Shown: piece by piece, positions 43,673 to 51,949 of the stretch
Position numbering within the stretch: the stretch's first letter is position 1
Layout of the letters: each line of letters begins with the position of its first letter
Assembly (NCBI RefSeq): GCF_001641335.1
Contig: NZ_LVEM01000001.1
Span: 2,235,334-2,299,333 of the forward strand
Source: Bradyrhizobium stylosanthis
Lineage (GTDB): Bacteria; Pseudomonadota; Alphaproteobacteria; Rhizobiales; Xanthobacteraceae
Reading direction: 5' to 3'
Length of the DNA: 64,000 bases
Position numbers and translations under genes: made by a program
Notes under the pieces: model-generated
Database searches by the model: none
Seen by the model: only the letters and a program-made list of their open reading frames with translations
Told to the model about the DNA's origin: nothing

Positions 43673-44569
43673 TCAGGCACCGACCGCGTTCTCCAGCACG
43701 AGCGGGCGCGTTCGCTGCTCTTCCATATCCTTGGCTCCGATGACAAGCATATCACCACAAAGCCTGAGCACAGCACCCTCGATCAATCCGCGATCGAACA
43801 ATTGCCGTGCACATTCCGCGCCAGATTCCAGCGCATCCGCGATCTCATTCCGCGACAATTCACCGACGCCGCGGGTGACCAGACGCGCGCCGAGATCGCT
43901 ATCGGGCTGAATTTCGTTCGCAGGGGTTCGGATGATGGCGGGGTGCCCGGGCAGATCGACGGCATTGGCGATGACGGTCGCGGCCGCATCGGCCTGCGAC
44001 GCCGTCGCCGCGAGCACCGTCACCGCATCGGCGATGCCGAGCGAGAAACTGCGGCCGTGCCGTCCGCTGGTGGCGATGCCGCGCACCGGATCCTCCGCAT
44101 CGACCCGCATGGCTCGCATCACGCCGTCGCGATCGGGCCGGTCCATCAGGCCGACCGAGAATTGCTCGCCATTGCCGAGATGAAGCGCGATATCGCCGCC
44201 ATTGTTGACATAGGCCCGGTCGAGCGTCGCGGCGCTCAGCATCGCACCCAGAATTTCCTCGGCCACGCTCCCGGCCACAGCGGCCATCGGCGTGATGAAG
44301 CCGTCGGCGGCATAGGGCACGACAGCGGCGTGCATGCGCCGCGCCACCACGCCCTTCAGCGACGTCCGTCTGCCGGCAGCCGTCCGCAGCTCCGGCAATT
44401 CCGCGCAGAGCTCGTCGAGCAATCCGGTGAAACGCTGCGCCGCGGCTTCATAGGCCGCACGCACCTCGCCCGCGGCTCCCCTCGCCTCGACGATCAGATC
44501 GATCGGTCCATCCTGCAAATGCAGCCGCCGGCCATCAGACAGCAATGCGATTTGCGGACGCCGCGTCAT
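43673..44569 (-). CDS. UPF0280 / ApbE-like protein, probable flavin transferase for Hnr
   Basis: A 298-residue protein of the UPF0280 family, which shares the fold of ApbE flavin transferases. Features are AAYEAAAQRFTGLLDELCAELPELR near residue 38, VARRMHAAVVPY near 75, the GSVAEEILGAM helix, and the flavin-site-like block RAYVNNGGDIALHLGNGEQFSVGLMDRPDRDG near 120 with ATSGRHGRSFSLGIADAVTVLAATASQADAAAT near 165. The NNGGD and IADAVTV elements are ApbE-like. Its start overlaps hnr by 4 bases. Because Eubacterium barkeri Hnr carries a covalent flavin, this gene may attach it. That activity is inference. Confidence 0.75.
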   Translation of the reverse strand: MTRRPQIALLSDGRRLHLQDGPIDLIVEARGAAGEVRAAYEAAAQRFTGLLDELCAELPELRTAAGRRTSLKGVVARRMHAAVVPYAADGFITPMAAVAGSVAEEILGAMLSAATLDRAYVNNGGDIALHLGNGEQFSVGLMDRPDRDGVMRAMRVDAEDPVRGIATSGRHGRSFSLGIADAVTVLAATASQADAAATVIANAVDLPGHPAIIRTPANEIQPDSDLGARLVTRGVGELSRNEIADALESGAECARQLFDRGLIEGAVLRLCGDMLVIGAKDMEEQRTRPLVLENAVGA

Positions 44570-46023
44570 GCCCGCGGCCCCGGAATCGGGTTCTGCCAGG
44601 GCAACTGGCGGACATCCTCACCGTTCTGCACCTCGGAGAGCGGCTTCACATAGTCCATGTGCCCGCCGAGCGCGGCATAGTCGGTCAGCTTCATCGTGAA
44701 TTCGATCGGCGCGACCAGCGCCGGCGTCGGCACGTAGCCGAACGCGCCCGCCGGCATCTGCGTCACATCGACCATGTAAGTGATGCCGCCGCCCGGCCAG
44801 ACATAGACCGGCGCCCCGCCGCTGGTGACACGCGTCAGCGCATCCTTCACGGAGCGCGTCAGCCGCACCGGATTGTCGGTGACGCCGGCGCGCAGCGATC
44901 CGCCGGCACCGGCCATGAACAGCACCGTGCACAACGCCGGCTCGCAATTCTCCTGGATGCGCTCGACCGAGAATTTCAGATCGGCGGGCATCTCGGTCTC
45001 GACCGGGTTCAGGGTCTCGTCGAGCACGTAATAGGACGAATGCTCGCCCGTGGTGGAGACCATCAGCATGGTCAGGCCGGCCTTCGCCTCCTTCTTGTCG
45101 AAGGGGCCGAGAATCGCGAGCGGATCGGAGATGTTGGTGCCACCCCAACCCGTGCCGGGATCGGCGACCTGGAAATAGCGGCCGGGCGTCGAGCGGCGCC
45201 CCTTCATCTTGATGCCGGTGTCGGCGATGTCGAGCAGCTTGCCGGCCTGGTGCTCGCTCAGCACGCCGGTGATGTGGTCGTCGACCACGACGACCTCGTC
45301 GACCTTGCCGTGCCATTGCTTGGCGAACATGCCGATCGTCGCCGAGCCGCAGCCGACGCGCATGCGCTCTTCCTTGACGCCGTTGACGATCGGCGGCTGG
45401 CCCGCCTGCACCACCACGGTCGCGCCGCCGTCGATGGTCAGCTCCACCGCCTTGCAATTGGCGAGGTCCATCAACGTGTCGCAGGTGACGCGCCCCTCCT
45501 TCTTGGAGCCGCCGGTGAGGTGATGCACGCCGCCGAGCGACAGCATCTGCGAGCCGTATTCGCTGGTGGTGACGTGGCCGACCGCCTCGCCCTGCGCGCG
45601 CACGGTCGCGGTTTCCGGCCCGAGATAGCGGTCGGTGTCGATCTTCACCTTGATGCCGCAATAGGAGAAGATGCCCTCGGTGACCACGGTCACCATGTCG
45701 ACGCCGTCGACCTCCGCGGAAACGATGAACGGCGCCGGCTTGTAGTCGGGATAGGTCGTGCCCGCGCCGATCGCGGTGACGAAGGTCGAGGGTTCGTGGA
45801 CGATCTTGCCGTCCCAGTCTTCGGTGCGGCTGAACGGAACGAGCTTGCCGCCATGCTCGACGGTGCGCTCCAGAATCACATGCGGATCGACGCGGACCAG
45901 CTTGCCGTCGTGGTTGGCATAGCGGTCGCAGGCGCCCGCCGCGCCCGGCTTGATGTAGCACATCACCGGACAGGCATCGCAGCGGATCTTGTCGGTGGCA
46001 GCGCTCGTTGTTTCCATCACCAT
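44566..46023 (-). CDS. hnr: 6-hydroxynicotinate reductase
   Basis: Reduces 6-hydroxynicotinate to 1,4,5,6-tetrahydro-6-oxonicotinate. The 485-residue protein begins with a four-cysteine cluster (C15, C18, C22, C32: CDACPVMCYI then ACDRY), suited to an iron-sulfur cluster, then conserved blocks GIFSYCGIKVKIDTDRYLG near 125, RVGCGSATIGMFAKQWHG near 215, and VYVWPGGGITYMVDV near 395. This matches the Hnr family described in Eubacterium barkeri, with two [4Fe-4S], one [2Fe-2S] and a covalent flavin. The start is unsure: 46023 or 46017; 46053 is unlikely because a palindrome (46051-46066) covers it. It begins a long minus-strand run down to marR. Confidence 0.87.
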   Translation of the reverse strand: MVMETTSAATDKIRCDACPVMCYIKPGAAGACDRYANHDGKLVRVDPHVILERTVEHGGKLVPFSRTEDWDGKIVHEPSTFVTAIGAGTTYPDYKPAPFIVSAEVDGVDMVTVVTEGIFSYCGIKVKIDTDRYLGPETATVRAQGEAVGHVTTSEYGSQMLSLGGVHHLTGGSKKEGRVTCDTLMDLANCKAVELTIDGGATVVVQAGQPPIVNGVKEERMRVGCGSATIGMFAKQWHGKVDEVVVVDDHITGVLSEHQAGKLLDIADTGIKMKGRRSTPGRYFQVADPGTGWGGTNISDPLAILGPFDKKEAKAGLTMLMVSTTGEHSSYYVLDETLNPVETEMPADLKFSVERIQENCEPALCTVLFMAGAGGSLRAGVTDNPVRLTRSVKDALTRVTSGGAPVYVWPGGGITYMVDVTQMPAGAFGYVPTPALVAPIEFTMKLTDYAALGGHMDYVKPLSEVQNGEDVRQLPWQNPIPGPRA

Positions 46024-46050
46024 GTCGAAAGCCAGCGGAGACGTCGTTAT

Positions 46051-46066
46051 CATTCGTATACGAACG
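46051..46066. promoter_or_regulatory. Candidate nicotinate-regulon operator near the hnr start
   Basis: CATTCGTATACGAACG contains the perfect 12-base palindrome TTCGTATACGAA; the extended 20 bases (46049-46068) pair at 9 of 10 positions. It lies directly upstream of the chosen hnr start. It shares the half-site pattern CRTTYGTR with the sites at 46205 and 35155. Confidence 0.6.
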
Positions 46067-46204
46067 ATGTTGCGCGCGGTCCCCTGCGGCTGTCAAGCGG
46101 CGGTGCAGCGCAAAAGAAGCCGCTGCCGCACAAATCCTCATTTGCCTATCGGACCTGTCCACAAAGAAGGCAGACGCGCTGCAGTGCGGCATGCACGGCT
46201 TGCA

Positions 46205-46220
46205 CGTTTGTGTACAAACG
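46205..46220. promoter_or_regulatory. Candidate nicotinate-regulon operator upstream of nicA
   Basis: CGTTTGTGTACAAACG: perfect 7-base arms CGTTTGT and ACAAACG around GT, about 70 bases before the nicA start and 140 bases from the second palindrome of the same hnr-nicA intergenic region. Placement fits a repressor or activator that governs nicAB. Confidence 0.6.
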
Positions 46221-46288
46221 GTATCGTCGCGACCGAGATTTTGCGACTGCATAGTCCAGAGCTTGAAAGCAGGGGCTTGGGAACAGGG

Positions 46289-46771
46289 ATGACGCCAACA
46301 CCGATCCGCCTCACCGTGAACGGCAGGATCCACGAGATCACCGCGGCACGCGATACGCCGCTGCTCTACGTGCTGCGCAACGATCTCGCGCTCAACGGCC
46401 CCAAATACGGCTGCGGGCTCGGCGAATGCGGCACCTGCACTGTCCTGATCGACGGCGCGGCAGCGCGCTCCTGCGTGATTCCGGTCGGCGGCTGCGCCGG
46501 GCGCGACATCGTGACGCTCGAAGGGCTCGGCACCCGCGACAAGCCTGACGTGGTGCAGCAGGCCTTCATCGACGAGCAGGCCGCGCAATGCGGCTATTGC
46601 CTCAACGGCATGATCATGACCACCAAGGCGCTGCTTGCGATCAACCCGCGCCCGACCGAGCCCGAAGCGCTCGCCGCGCTGCGCTACAACCTTTGCCGCT
46701 GCGGCACCCATGTCGAGATCCTGCGCGCCGTGATGCGCGCCTCCGGCCAGCTCACCGAGGCCGCAGATTGA
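46289..46771 (+). CDS. nicA: Nicotinate dehydrogenase small subunit, 2 x [2Fe-2S]
   Basis: A 160-residue iron-sulfur subunit of a molybdenum hydroxylase. The plant-type cluster motif is KYGCGLGECGTCTVLIDG near residue 42 with CVIPVGGC, and the second cluster motif is QCGYCLNGMIMTTKALL near 102 with LCRCGTH near 137. It passes electrons from the molybdenum site to the heme part of NicB. The ATG at 46289 is chosen because it begins the domain (MTPTPIRLTVNGR); the frame upstream is intergenic. NicB starts at 46771 with TGATG overlap. Substrate assignment to nicotinate rests on the NicB-like partner and the Hnr/Ena neighbours. Confidence 0.87.
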   Translation: MTPTPIRLTVNGRIHEITAARDTPLLYVLRNDLALNGPKYGCGLGECGTCTVLIDGAAARSCVIPVGGCAGRDIVTLEGLGTRDKPDVVQQAFIDEQAAQCGYCLNGMIMTTKALLAINPRPTEPEALAALRYNLCRCGTHVEILRAVMRASGQLTEAAD

Positions 46772-49700
46772 TGGCCTCCCCTGTTTCGAACGGAGCTGAG
46801 CACCCATCGGGCTGGCTCGTCGTCGCCCGCAGCGTGGACGAGGTCACGTCCGAAACGTTCGTCCGCATCACCGCGGACGGCTCGGTCATGGCCTATAACG
46901 GCCATGTCGATCTCGGCACCGGCATCCGCACCGCGCTCGGCCAGATCGTCGCCGAAGAGCTCGACGTCTCCTTTGCGCGCGTCGTCGTCGTGCTCGGCGA
47001 CACCGCCGTGGTGCCGAACCAGGGCGCGACGATCGCGAGCGAGACGATCCAGATCACCGCCGTTCCCCTGCGCAAGGCCGCCGCGCAAGCGCGGCAGTTC
47101 CTGATCGCGCGCGCAGCCGAGCGGCTGGAGCTTCCCGCGACCGACCTCAAGGTCGAGGACGGCCTCGTGCGCGGACACGACAACCGCAGCGTCAGCTATG
47201 GCGAGTTGATCGGCGGCGAGGAGATACGGCTCGAGCTTGCCGACGATGTCGCGGTCAAGCCCGTCGGCGACTACACCATCGTCGGCCAGTCGACGCCGCG
47301 CGTCGACCTGCCGGCCAAGGCCACGGGCGAACTGACCTTCGTGCACGATATCCGCGTGCCCGACATGCTGCACGGCCGCGTGGTGCGGCCGCCCTATGCC
47401 GGCGTCGATGCCGGCCCGTTCGTCGGCACCAGCCTCATCGCCGTCGACGAATCCTCGGTGCGCGACATTCCAGGCATCATAGCCGTGGTGCGCCTCGGTG
47501 ATTTCGTCGGCGTGGTCGCCGAGCGCGAGGAAAGTGCGATCCGCGCGGCGGAGCAGCTCAAGGTGAGCTGGAAGCCGACGCCCACCCTCACCGACCTCGC
47601 CGACGTCGAGACCGCGCTGCGCGCCAATCCGTCGACGCCGCGCACGCTGATCGACAAGGGCGATGTCGACGCGGCGATATCGGGCGCGGCCAAGCCGATG
47701 CAGCGCACTTATGTGTGGCCGTACCAGATGCACGGCTCGATCGGCCCGTCCTGTGCGGTCGCGGATTTTAGGGATGGCAACATCCGGGTCTGGTCGGGCA
47801 CGCAGAATCCGCACGTGCTGCGCAGCGACCTTGCCCTCCTGGTCGAGCGTCCCGAGAGCGAGATCGACGTCATCCGCCTCGAGGCCGCCGGCTGCTACGG
47901 CCGCAACTGCGCCGACGACGTCAGCGCGGACGCGCTGCTGCTCTCGCGCGCGGTCGGCCGGCCCGTACGCGTACAGTTGACCCGCGAGCAAGAGCACGCC
48001 TGGGAGCCCAAGGGCACCGCGCAGCTGATCGACGTCAACGGCGGCCTCGACGCCGCAGGCGGCATTGCTGCTTATGATCTCGCAACGCGCTATCCCTCCA
48101 ATGCCGCACCGACGCTGGCGCTGTTGCTGACCGGTCGCATCGCGCCCGAGCCTACCGTGCTGCAGATGGGCGATCGCACCGCGATCCCTCCTTACGACTA
48201 CGACAACATGCGCGTCGTCGCCCACGACATGCCGCCGATCGTGCGCGCCTCCTGGTTCCGCGGCGTCTCGGCGCTGCCGAACACCTTTGCGCATGAATCC
48301 TATATCGACGAGGCCGCCACCGAGGCAGGTATCGATCCCATCGAATACCGCCTGCGCTATCTGAAGGATCAGCGCGCCGTCGACCTCGTCAATGCGGTGG
48401 CCGAACGCGCCGGTTGGACGCCGCGCCCGGTCCGCGAGGAGAAGGACGGCGATGTCGTGCACGGGCGCGGCTTTGCCTACGCGCTCTATGTCCACAGCAA
48501 GTTTCCCGGCTATGGCGCGGCGTGGTCGGCCTGGATCGCCGACGTCGCCGTGAACAAGGCGACCGGCGATGTCAGCGTCACACGCGTCGTCGCCGGGCAG
48601 GATTCCGGGCTGATGATCAATCCGGACGGCGTGCGCCACCAGATCCACGGCAACGTCATCCAGTCCACCAGCCGCGCGCTGATGGAAGAGGTCTCGTTCG
48701 AGCGCGGCACGGTGGCCGCGCGCGAATGGGGCGCCTATCCGATCATCCCCTTTCCCGACGTGCCCAAGATCGACGTGCTGATGCTGCCGCGGCCGGACCA
48801 GCCGCCGCTCGGCGTCGGCGAGTCCGCCTCGGTGCCGAGCGCGGCGGCGATCGCGAACGCGATCTTCGATGCCACCGGCGTGCGTTTTCGCGAGCCGCCG
48901 TTCACGCCGGAACGCATCCTGAGGGGGCTGCACGGTGAAGCATCGCCGGTGCCGCAAGCCCTGCCCGCGCCCGCCGCAGCGTCGCCGTCCCGCATCTGGG
49001 AAAATCCGTTCGCCAAACGCGCCGGCGTCTTTGCGACAATCGCAGCCTTCTGCACCGCCGCGATCGGGATCGGCGCCGCATTGCTGCCGGGACGCGCCAT
49101 CGCGCCGATCGCGCGGCCTGATGCGTCGGTCTACTCGGCGGCGACGATTGCCCGTGGCGAGCAGCTTGCCGCGCTCGGCAATTGCGCGGAGTGCCACACC
49201 AGCATCGGCGGCGTGCTCAATGCCGGCGGCCGTGCGCTTGAGACGCCGTTCGGCACGATCTACACCACCAACATCACGCCCGACGTCGACACCGGTATTG
49301 GCGCCTGGTCCTATCCCGCCTTCGAACGCGCGATGCGCGATGGCCTGCATCGCGACGGCCGCCAGCTCTATCCGGCCTTCCCCTATACGCATTTCTCGAA
49401 GACTGATGATGCCGACATGCAGGCGCTCTACGCCTACCTGATGGCCCAGCCTGCCGTGCGCGCCACGGCGCCCGCCAACACGCTCGCCTTCCCGTTCAAT
49501 CTCCGCCCGCTGCTGGCCGGCTGGAATGCGCTGTTCCACCAGACGAAAGAGTTCAAGCCCGATCCCGCCAGATCCGAGGCGTGGAATCGCGGCGCCTATC
49601 TGGTCGAGAGCCTCGGCCATTGCAGCGGCTGCCACTCGCCACGCAATGCGCTCGGCGCCGAGCAGCGCAATGCCTATCTCGCCGGCGGTTTTGCCGAGGG

Positions 49701-50301
49701 TTGGGAGGCGCCGCCGCTAAGCTCGCTCTCGCATGCGCCGATCCCCTGGAACGAGGACGAGCTGTTCGCGTACTTGCGCACAGGCCATTCGCGCTATCAC
49801 GGCGTCGCCGCCGGCCCGATGGCACCTGTCGTCAGGGATCTCAAGGCCCTGCCCGACCAGGACATCCGCGCAATGGCGGTCTATCTCAATTCATTCAACG
49901 ACACCTCGCCCGATGCTCAGGCACAGGCTGCGCTCGCCGCGAAGCTGGAAAGCGCGACGCAAGTCTCCGTCGCCTCCTCCACCGGGGCGCGGCTCTATCA
50001 GGGCGCCTGCGCGGTCTGCCACGAGGTCGGCGGCCTGCCGCTGTTCGGCAGCCGGCCCTCGCTCGCGCTCAACAGCAATCTGCACAGCGCGACGTCGGAC
50101 AATCTCGTGCAGGTGATCTTGCACGGCATCACCGAGCCGGTGTCGAGCGACCTCGGCTACATGCCCGCGTTCCGGAACAGCATGAGCGACGCGCAGGTCG
50201 AAGAGCTCGTCTCCTTCCTGCGCCAGCAGTTCGCGCCGGACAAGCCGGCCTGGACCGGCATCCGCGAGACGATCGCGCGGGTGCGATCATCGGCGCACTG
50301 A
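46771..50301 (+). CDS. nicB: Nicotinate dehydrogenase large subunit with three cytochrome c domains
   Basis: A 1176-residue fusion, close to the length of Pseudomonas putida NicB. Residues 1-730 are a molybdopterin hydroxylase of the xanthine dehydrogenase family; the catalytic glutamate lies in PPLGVGESASVPSAAAIANAI near residue 690. A membrane helix follows (VFATIAAFCTAAIGIGAALLPG, near 750). Three heme sites come after it: CAECH at 805, CSGCH at 951 and CAVCH at 1080. Nicotinate is hydroxylated to 6-hydroxynicotinate, with electrons sent through the hemes to the respiratory chain, so the cytochrome part should face the periplasm. Next step: Hnr, encoded divergently. Confidence 0.9.
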   Translation: MASPVSNGAEHPSGWLVVARSVDEVTSETFVRITADGSVMAYNGHVDLGTGIRTALGQIVAEELDVSFARVVVVLGDTAVVPNQGATIASETIQITAVPLRKAAAQARQFLIARAAERLELPATDLKVEDGLVRGHDNRSVSYGELIGGEEIRLELADDVAVKPVGDYTIVGQSTPRVDLPAKATGELTFVHDIRVPDMLHGRVVRPPYAGVDAGPFVGTSLIAVDESSVRDIPGIIAVVRLGDFVGVVAEREESAIRAAEQLKVSWKPTPTLTDLADVETALRANPSTPRTLIDKGDVDAAISGAAKPMQRTYVWPYQMHGSIGPSCAVADFRDGNIRVWSGTQNPHVLRSDLALLVERPESEIDVIRLEAAGCYGRNCADDVSADALLLSRAVGRPVRVQLTREQEHAWEPKGTAQLIDVNGGLDAAGGIAAYDLATRYPSNAAPTLALLLTGRIAPEPTVLQMGDRTAIPPYDYDNMRVVAHDMPPIVRASWFRGVSALPNTFAHESYIDEAATEAGIDPIEYRLRYLKDQRAVDLVNAVAERAGWTPRPVREEKDGDVVHGRGFAYALYVHSKFPGYGAAWSAWIADVAVNKATGDVSVTRVVAGQDSGLMINPDGVRHQIHGNVIQSTSRALMEEVSFERGTVAAREWGAYPIIPFPDVPKIDVLMLPRPDQPPLGVGESASVPSAAAIANAIFDATGVRFREPPFTPERILRGLHGEASPVPQALPAPAAASPSRIWENPFAKRAGVFATIAAFCTAAIGIGAALLPGRAIAPIARPDASVYSAATIARGEQLAALGNCAECHTSIGGVLNAGGRALETPFGTIYTTNITPDVDTGIGAWSYPAFERAMRDGLHRDGRQLYPAFPYTHFSKTDDADMQALYAYLMAQPAVRATAPANTLAFPFNLRPLLAGWNALFHQTKEFKPDPARSEAWNRGAYLVESLGHCSGCHSPRNALGAEQRNAYLAGGFAEGWEAPPLSSLSHAPIPWNEDELFAYLRTGHSRYHGVAAGPMAPVVRDLKALPDQDIRAMAVYLNSFNDTSPDAQAQAALAAKLESATQVSVASSTGARLYQGACAVCHEVGGLPLFGSRPSLALNSNLHSATSDNLVQVILHGITEPVSSDLGYMPAFRNSMSDAQVEELVSFLRQQFAPDKPAWTGIRETIARVRSSAH

Positions 50302-50342
50302 GGCAATACGAGCGAAGGCTTGGCTGGAAGTTCGCCTGCCGC

Positions 50343-50510
50343 CATCCTTCGAGACGCCCGCCTACGGCGGGCCCTCAGGATGAGGACGGAATGCGTGGCA
50401 GCACTTCGACAGGCAAAGCTGCCTCTTAGCCTCATCCTGAGGAGACCGCCACCGGGTCCGCGCAAAGCGCGGCCCGACGACAGGCTCCGCGGTCGTCTCG
50501 AAGGACGAGG
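50343..50510. repeat. Pair of dispersed palindromic repeats, opposite orientation
   Basis: The 260-base gap after nicB holds CATCCTTCGAGACG...CCTCAGGATGAGG (50343-50386) and an inverted, interrupted copy CCTCATCCTGAGGAG...GTCTCGAAGGACGAGG (50430-50510). Each end pairs with the other, so a long stem can form. It may act as a transcript end for nicAB and for the convergent dioxygenase gene. Confidence 0.7.
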
Positions 50511-50561
50511 CGCTTGCTCAGACCTCCGCCACAAGGGGAACGGGGAGAGCGGTGCTGCTGC

Positions 50562-51530
50562 TCACCCGTGCTTCTTCGCCTCCACCGGCGGCGTGCCGTG
50601 GGTGTGGAAGGACTCGATCGTCTTGAGGCCCCAGGCCTGGCCCTTCTTGCGCTCTTCCTCGGTCCACACGATCGGCTTCCAGTCCGGCGCGAGGATGAGC
50701 CGGGCGCCGGCATTGGCGACCTCGACGCGGTTGCCGCCGGGCTCGTAGACATAGAGGAAGAAAGTCTGCTGGATCGCGTGCTTGTGCGGGCCGGTCTCGA
50801 TGTGCACCCCGTTCTCCAGGAAGATGTCGGCGGCGCGAAGGATCTCCTCGCGGCTGTCGAGCGCGTAGGTGACGTGATGGAAGCGGCCGGGCGTGCCGGA
50901 ATGGTCGAGCGAATAGGCGAAGTCGTAGCTCTTGTTCGACATGGTCAGCCACATCGCCGCTTCCCGGCCGTCGTTGAGCACGATCTGCTCGGTGAGCCGG
51001 CAGCCGAGATAATTCTCGAAGAACTCGCGGTTGGCCTTGATGTCGACGGCGAGGCAGTTGAGATGATCGAGCCGGCGGACGTTGACGCCGCGCGCGGGAA
51101 AGCGCTGCGCCTGGTTCTTCAGCGCCGGCTTCAGCTCCGGCGGCGCCTGATACCATTCGGTCTCGTAATAGAGCTCGACGATGTGGCCGTCGGGATCGCG
51201 GCAGCGGAAGGTCGGCCCCTGCCCCATGTCGCCGTCGATCCAGCCGATGTCGAAGCCGGAGCCCTTCAACGCGGCAACACGTCGCTCCAGCGCCTGCTGG
51301 CTGCGCGCGCGCAGCGCCATGTGCTCCATGCCTGAAGTCTTCGACGCCGTGAGCTTCAGCGAATAGCGCTCGTAATCGTCCCAGCCGCGCAAATAGACCG
51401 ACTCGCCCTTTTGCCCGCTGACGGTCATGCCCATCACGTCGACGAAGAACTTCAGGCTCTCGTCGGGCTTCGGCGTCAGCAGTTCCATATGGCCGAGATG
51501 GGCGAGATCGAGGATCGGTTCGGGCTGCAT
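50562..51530 (-). CDS. Extradiol dioxygenase of the VOC family (catechol 2,3-dioxygenase type)
   Basis: A 322-residue type I extradiol dioxygenase with two VOC modules. The N-terminal module starts DLAHLGHMELLTPKPDESLKFF; the catalytic module carries iron ligands in RRLDHLNCLAVD (near residue 152), GRFHHVTYAL (near 220) and GGNRVEVAN (near 275), the usual His-His-Glu set. It inserts O2 into a catecholic ring next to the hydroxyls. The start has GGAGGA about 6 bases upstream. A palindrome identical in its arms to the TetR site lies 90 bases upstream, linking it to the LigI-GalB-LigK operon. The substrate could be a catechol or hydroxylated carboxylate. Confidence 0.87.
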   Translation of the reverse strand: MQPEPILDLAHLGHMELLTPKPDESLKFFVDVMGMTVSGQKGESVYLRGWDDYERYSLKLTASKTSGMEHMALRARSQQALERRVAALKGSGFDIGWIDGDMGQGPTFRCRDPDGHIVELYYETEWYQAPPELKPALKNQAQRFPARGVNVRRLDHLNCLAVDIKANREFFENYLGCRLTEQIVLNDGREAAMWLTMSNKSYDFAYSLDHSGTPGRFHHVTYALDSREEILRAADIFLENGVHIETGPHKHAIQQTFFLYVYEPGGNRVEVANAGARLILAPDWKPIVWTEEERKKGQAWGLKTIESFHTHGTPPVEAKKHG

Positions 51531-51949
51531 GATGTCCTCCAGGGCGTGGCCGCGTTCCGCCTGACGGCGCGGCCGAGACGCAGGGCAACGCCGCGCGCCT
51601 CCGCGCGGCCGGCGATTTCATTTGTACTAATGTACAAATGATTAGGTCCCGTCAACAAATCAACCACCATCTGTGACTTCTTGTGACGTGCGGTCGGACC
51701 GAGGGCACTGTTGCGGACGGATGGCGGCCTGCCCGAATGGTAAAATCTTCCTTAAGCCGTCTCGCCCCAACCAGCCTTGAAATGCAGCATTTCCCGGCCG
51801 ATTCCCTCCAAAAGTATACATTGTCGACAAGGCTCCGGACCGAATTACCGCGGATTTAACGGAGCAGGCGCGTCCGGCGTTTAACCGTTTGTGCAGCGAC
51901 CGCCGCATAGGGTGGAACAAATTCCTCGCTCTTGCCGGGTTCATTTATC
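51531..51949. other. Intergenic region holding the dioxygenase promoter
   Basis: A 419-base gap between the dioxygenase gene (minus strand) and the HerA-like gene (plus strand). It contains the operator and probable -35 box around 51621-51660. The rest has no coding region I can support. AT-rich tracts at 51735-51830 may carry the promoter of the ATPase gene. Confidence 0.5.
51619..51640. promoter_or_regulatory. TetR operator candidate, copy 2, upstream of the dioxygenase
   Basis: Perfect palindrome with arms CATTTGTAC and GTACAAATG around TAAT; its core repeats the site at 26701-26718. The following 21 bases (51639-51659) match those after the first site at 18 positions, including TTGACG on the minus strand, so the promoter context is also shared. 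Confidence 0.7.

Noticed and set aside
46024..46053. Longer hnr start at 46053
   Set aside because: The start would sit inside a palindromic candidate operator, and the extra residues lack similarity to the cysteine-cluster N-terminus.
46684..49635. Long antisense open frame of 983 codons opposite nicB
   Set aside because: It mirrors the high-GC codon pattern of nicB, has no domain signatures and no ribosome-binding site, and the sense strand encodes clear hydroxylase and heme motifs.
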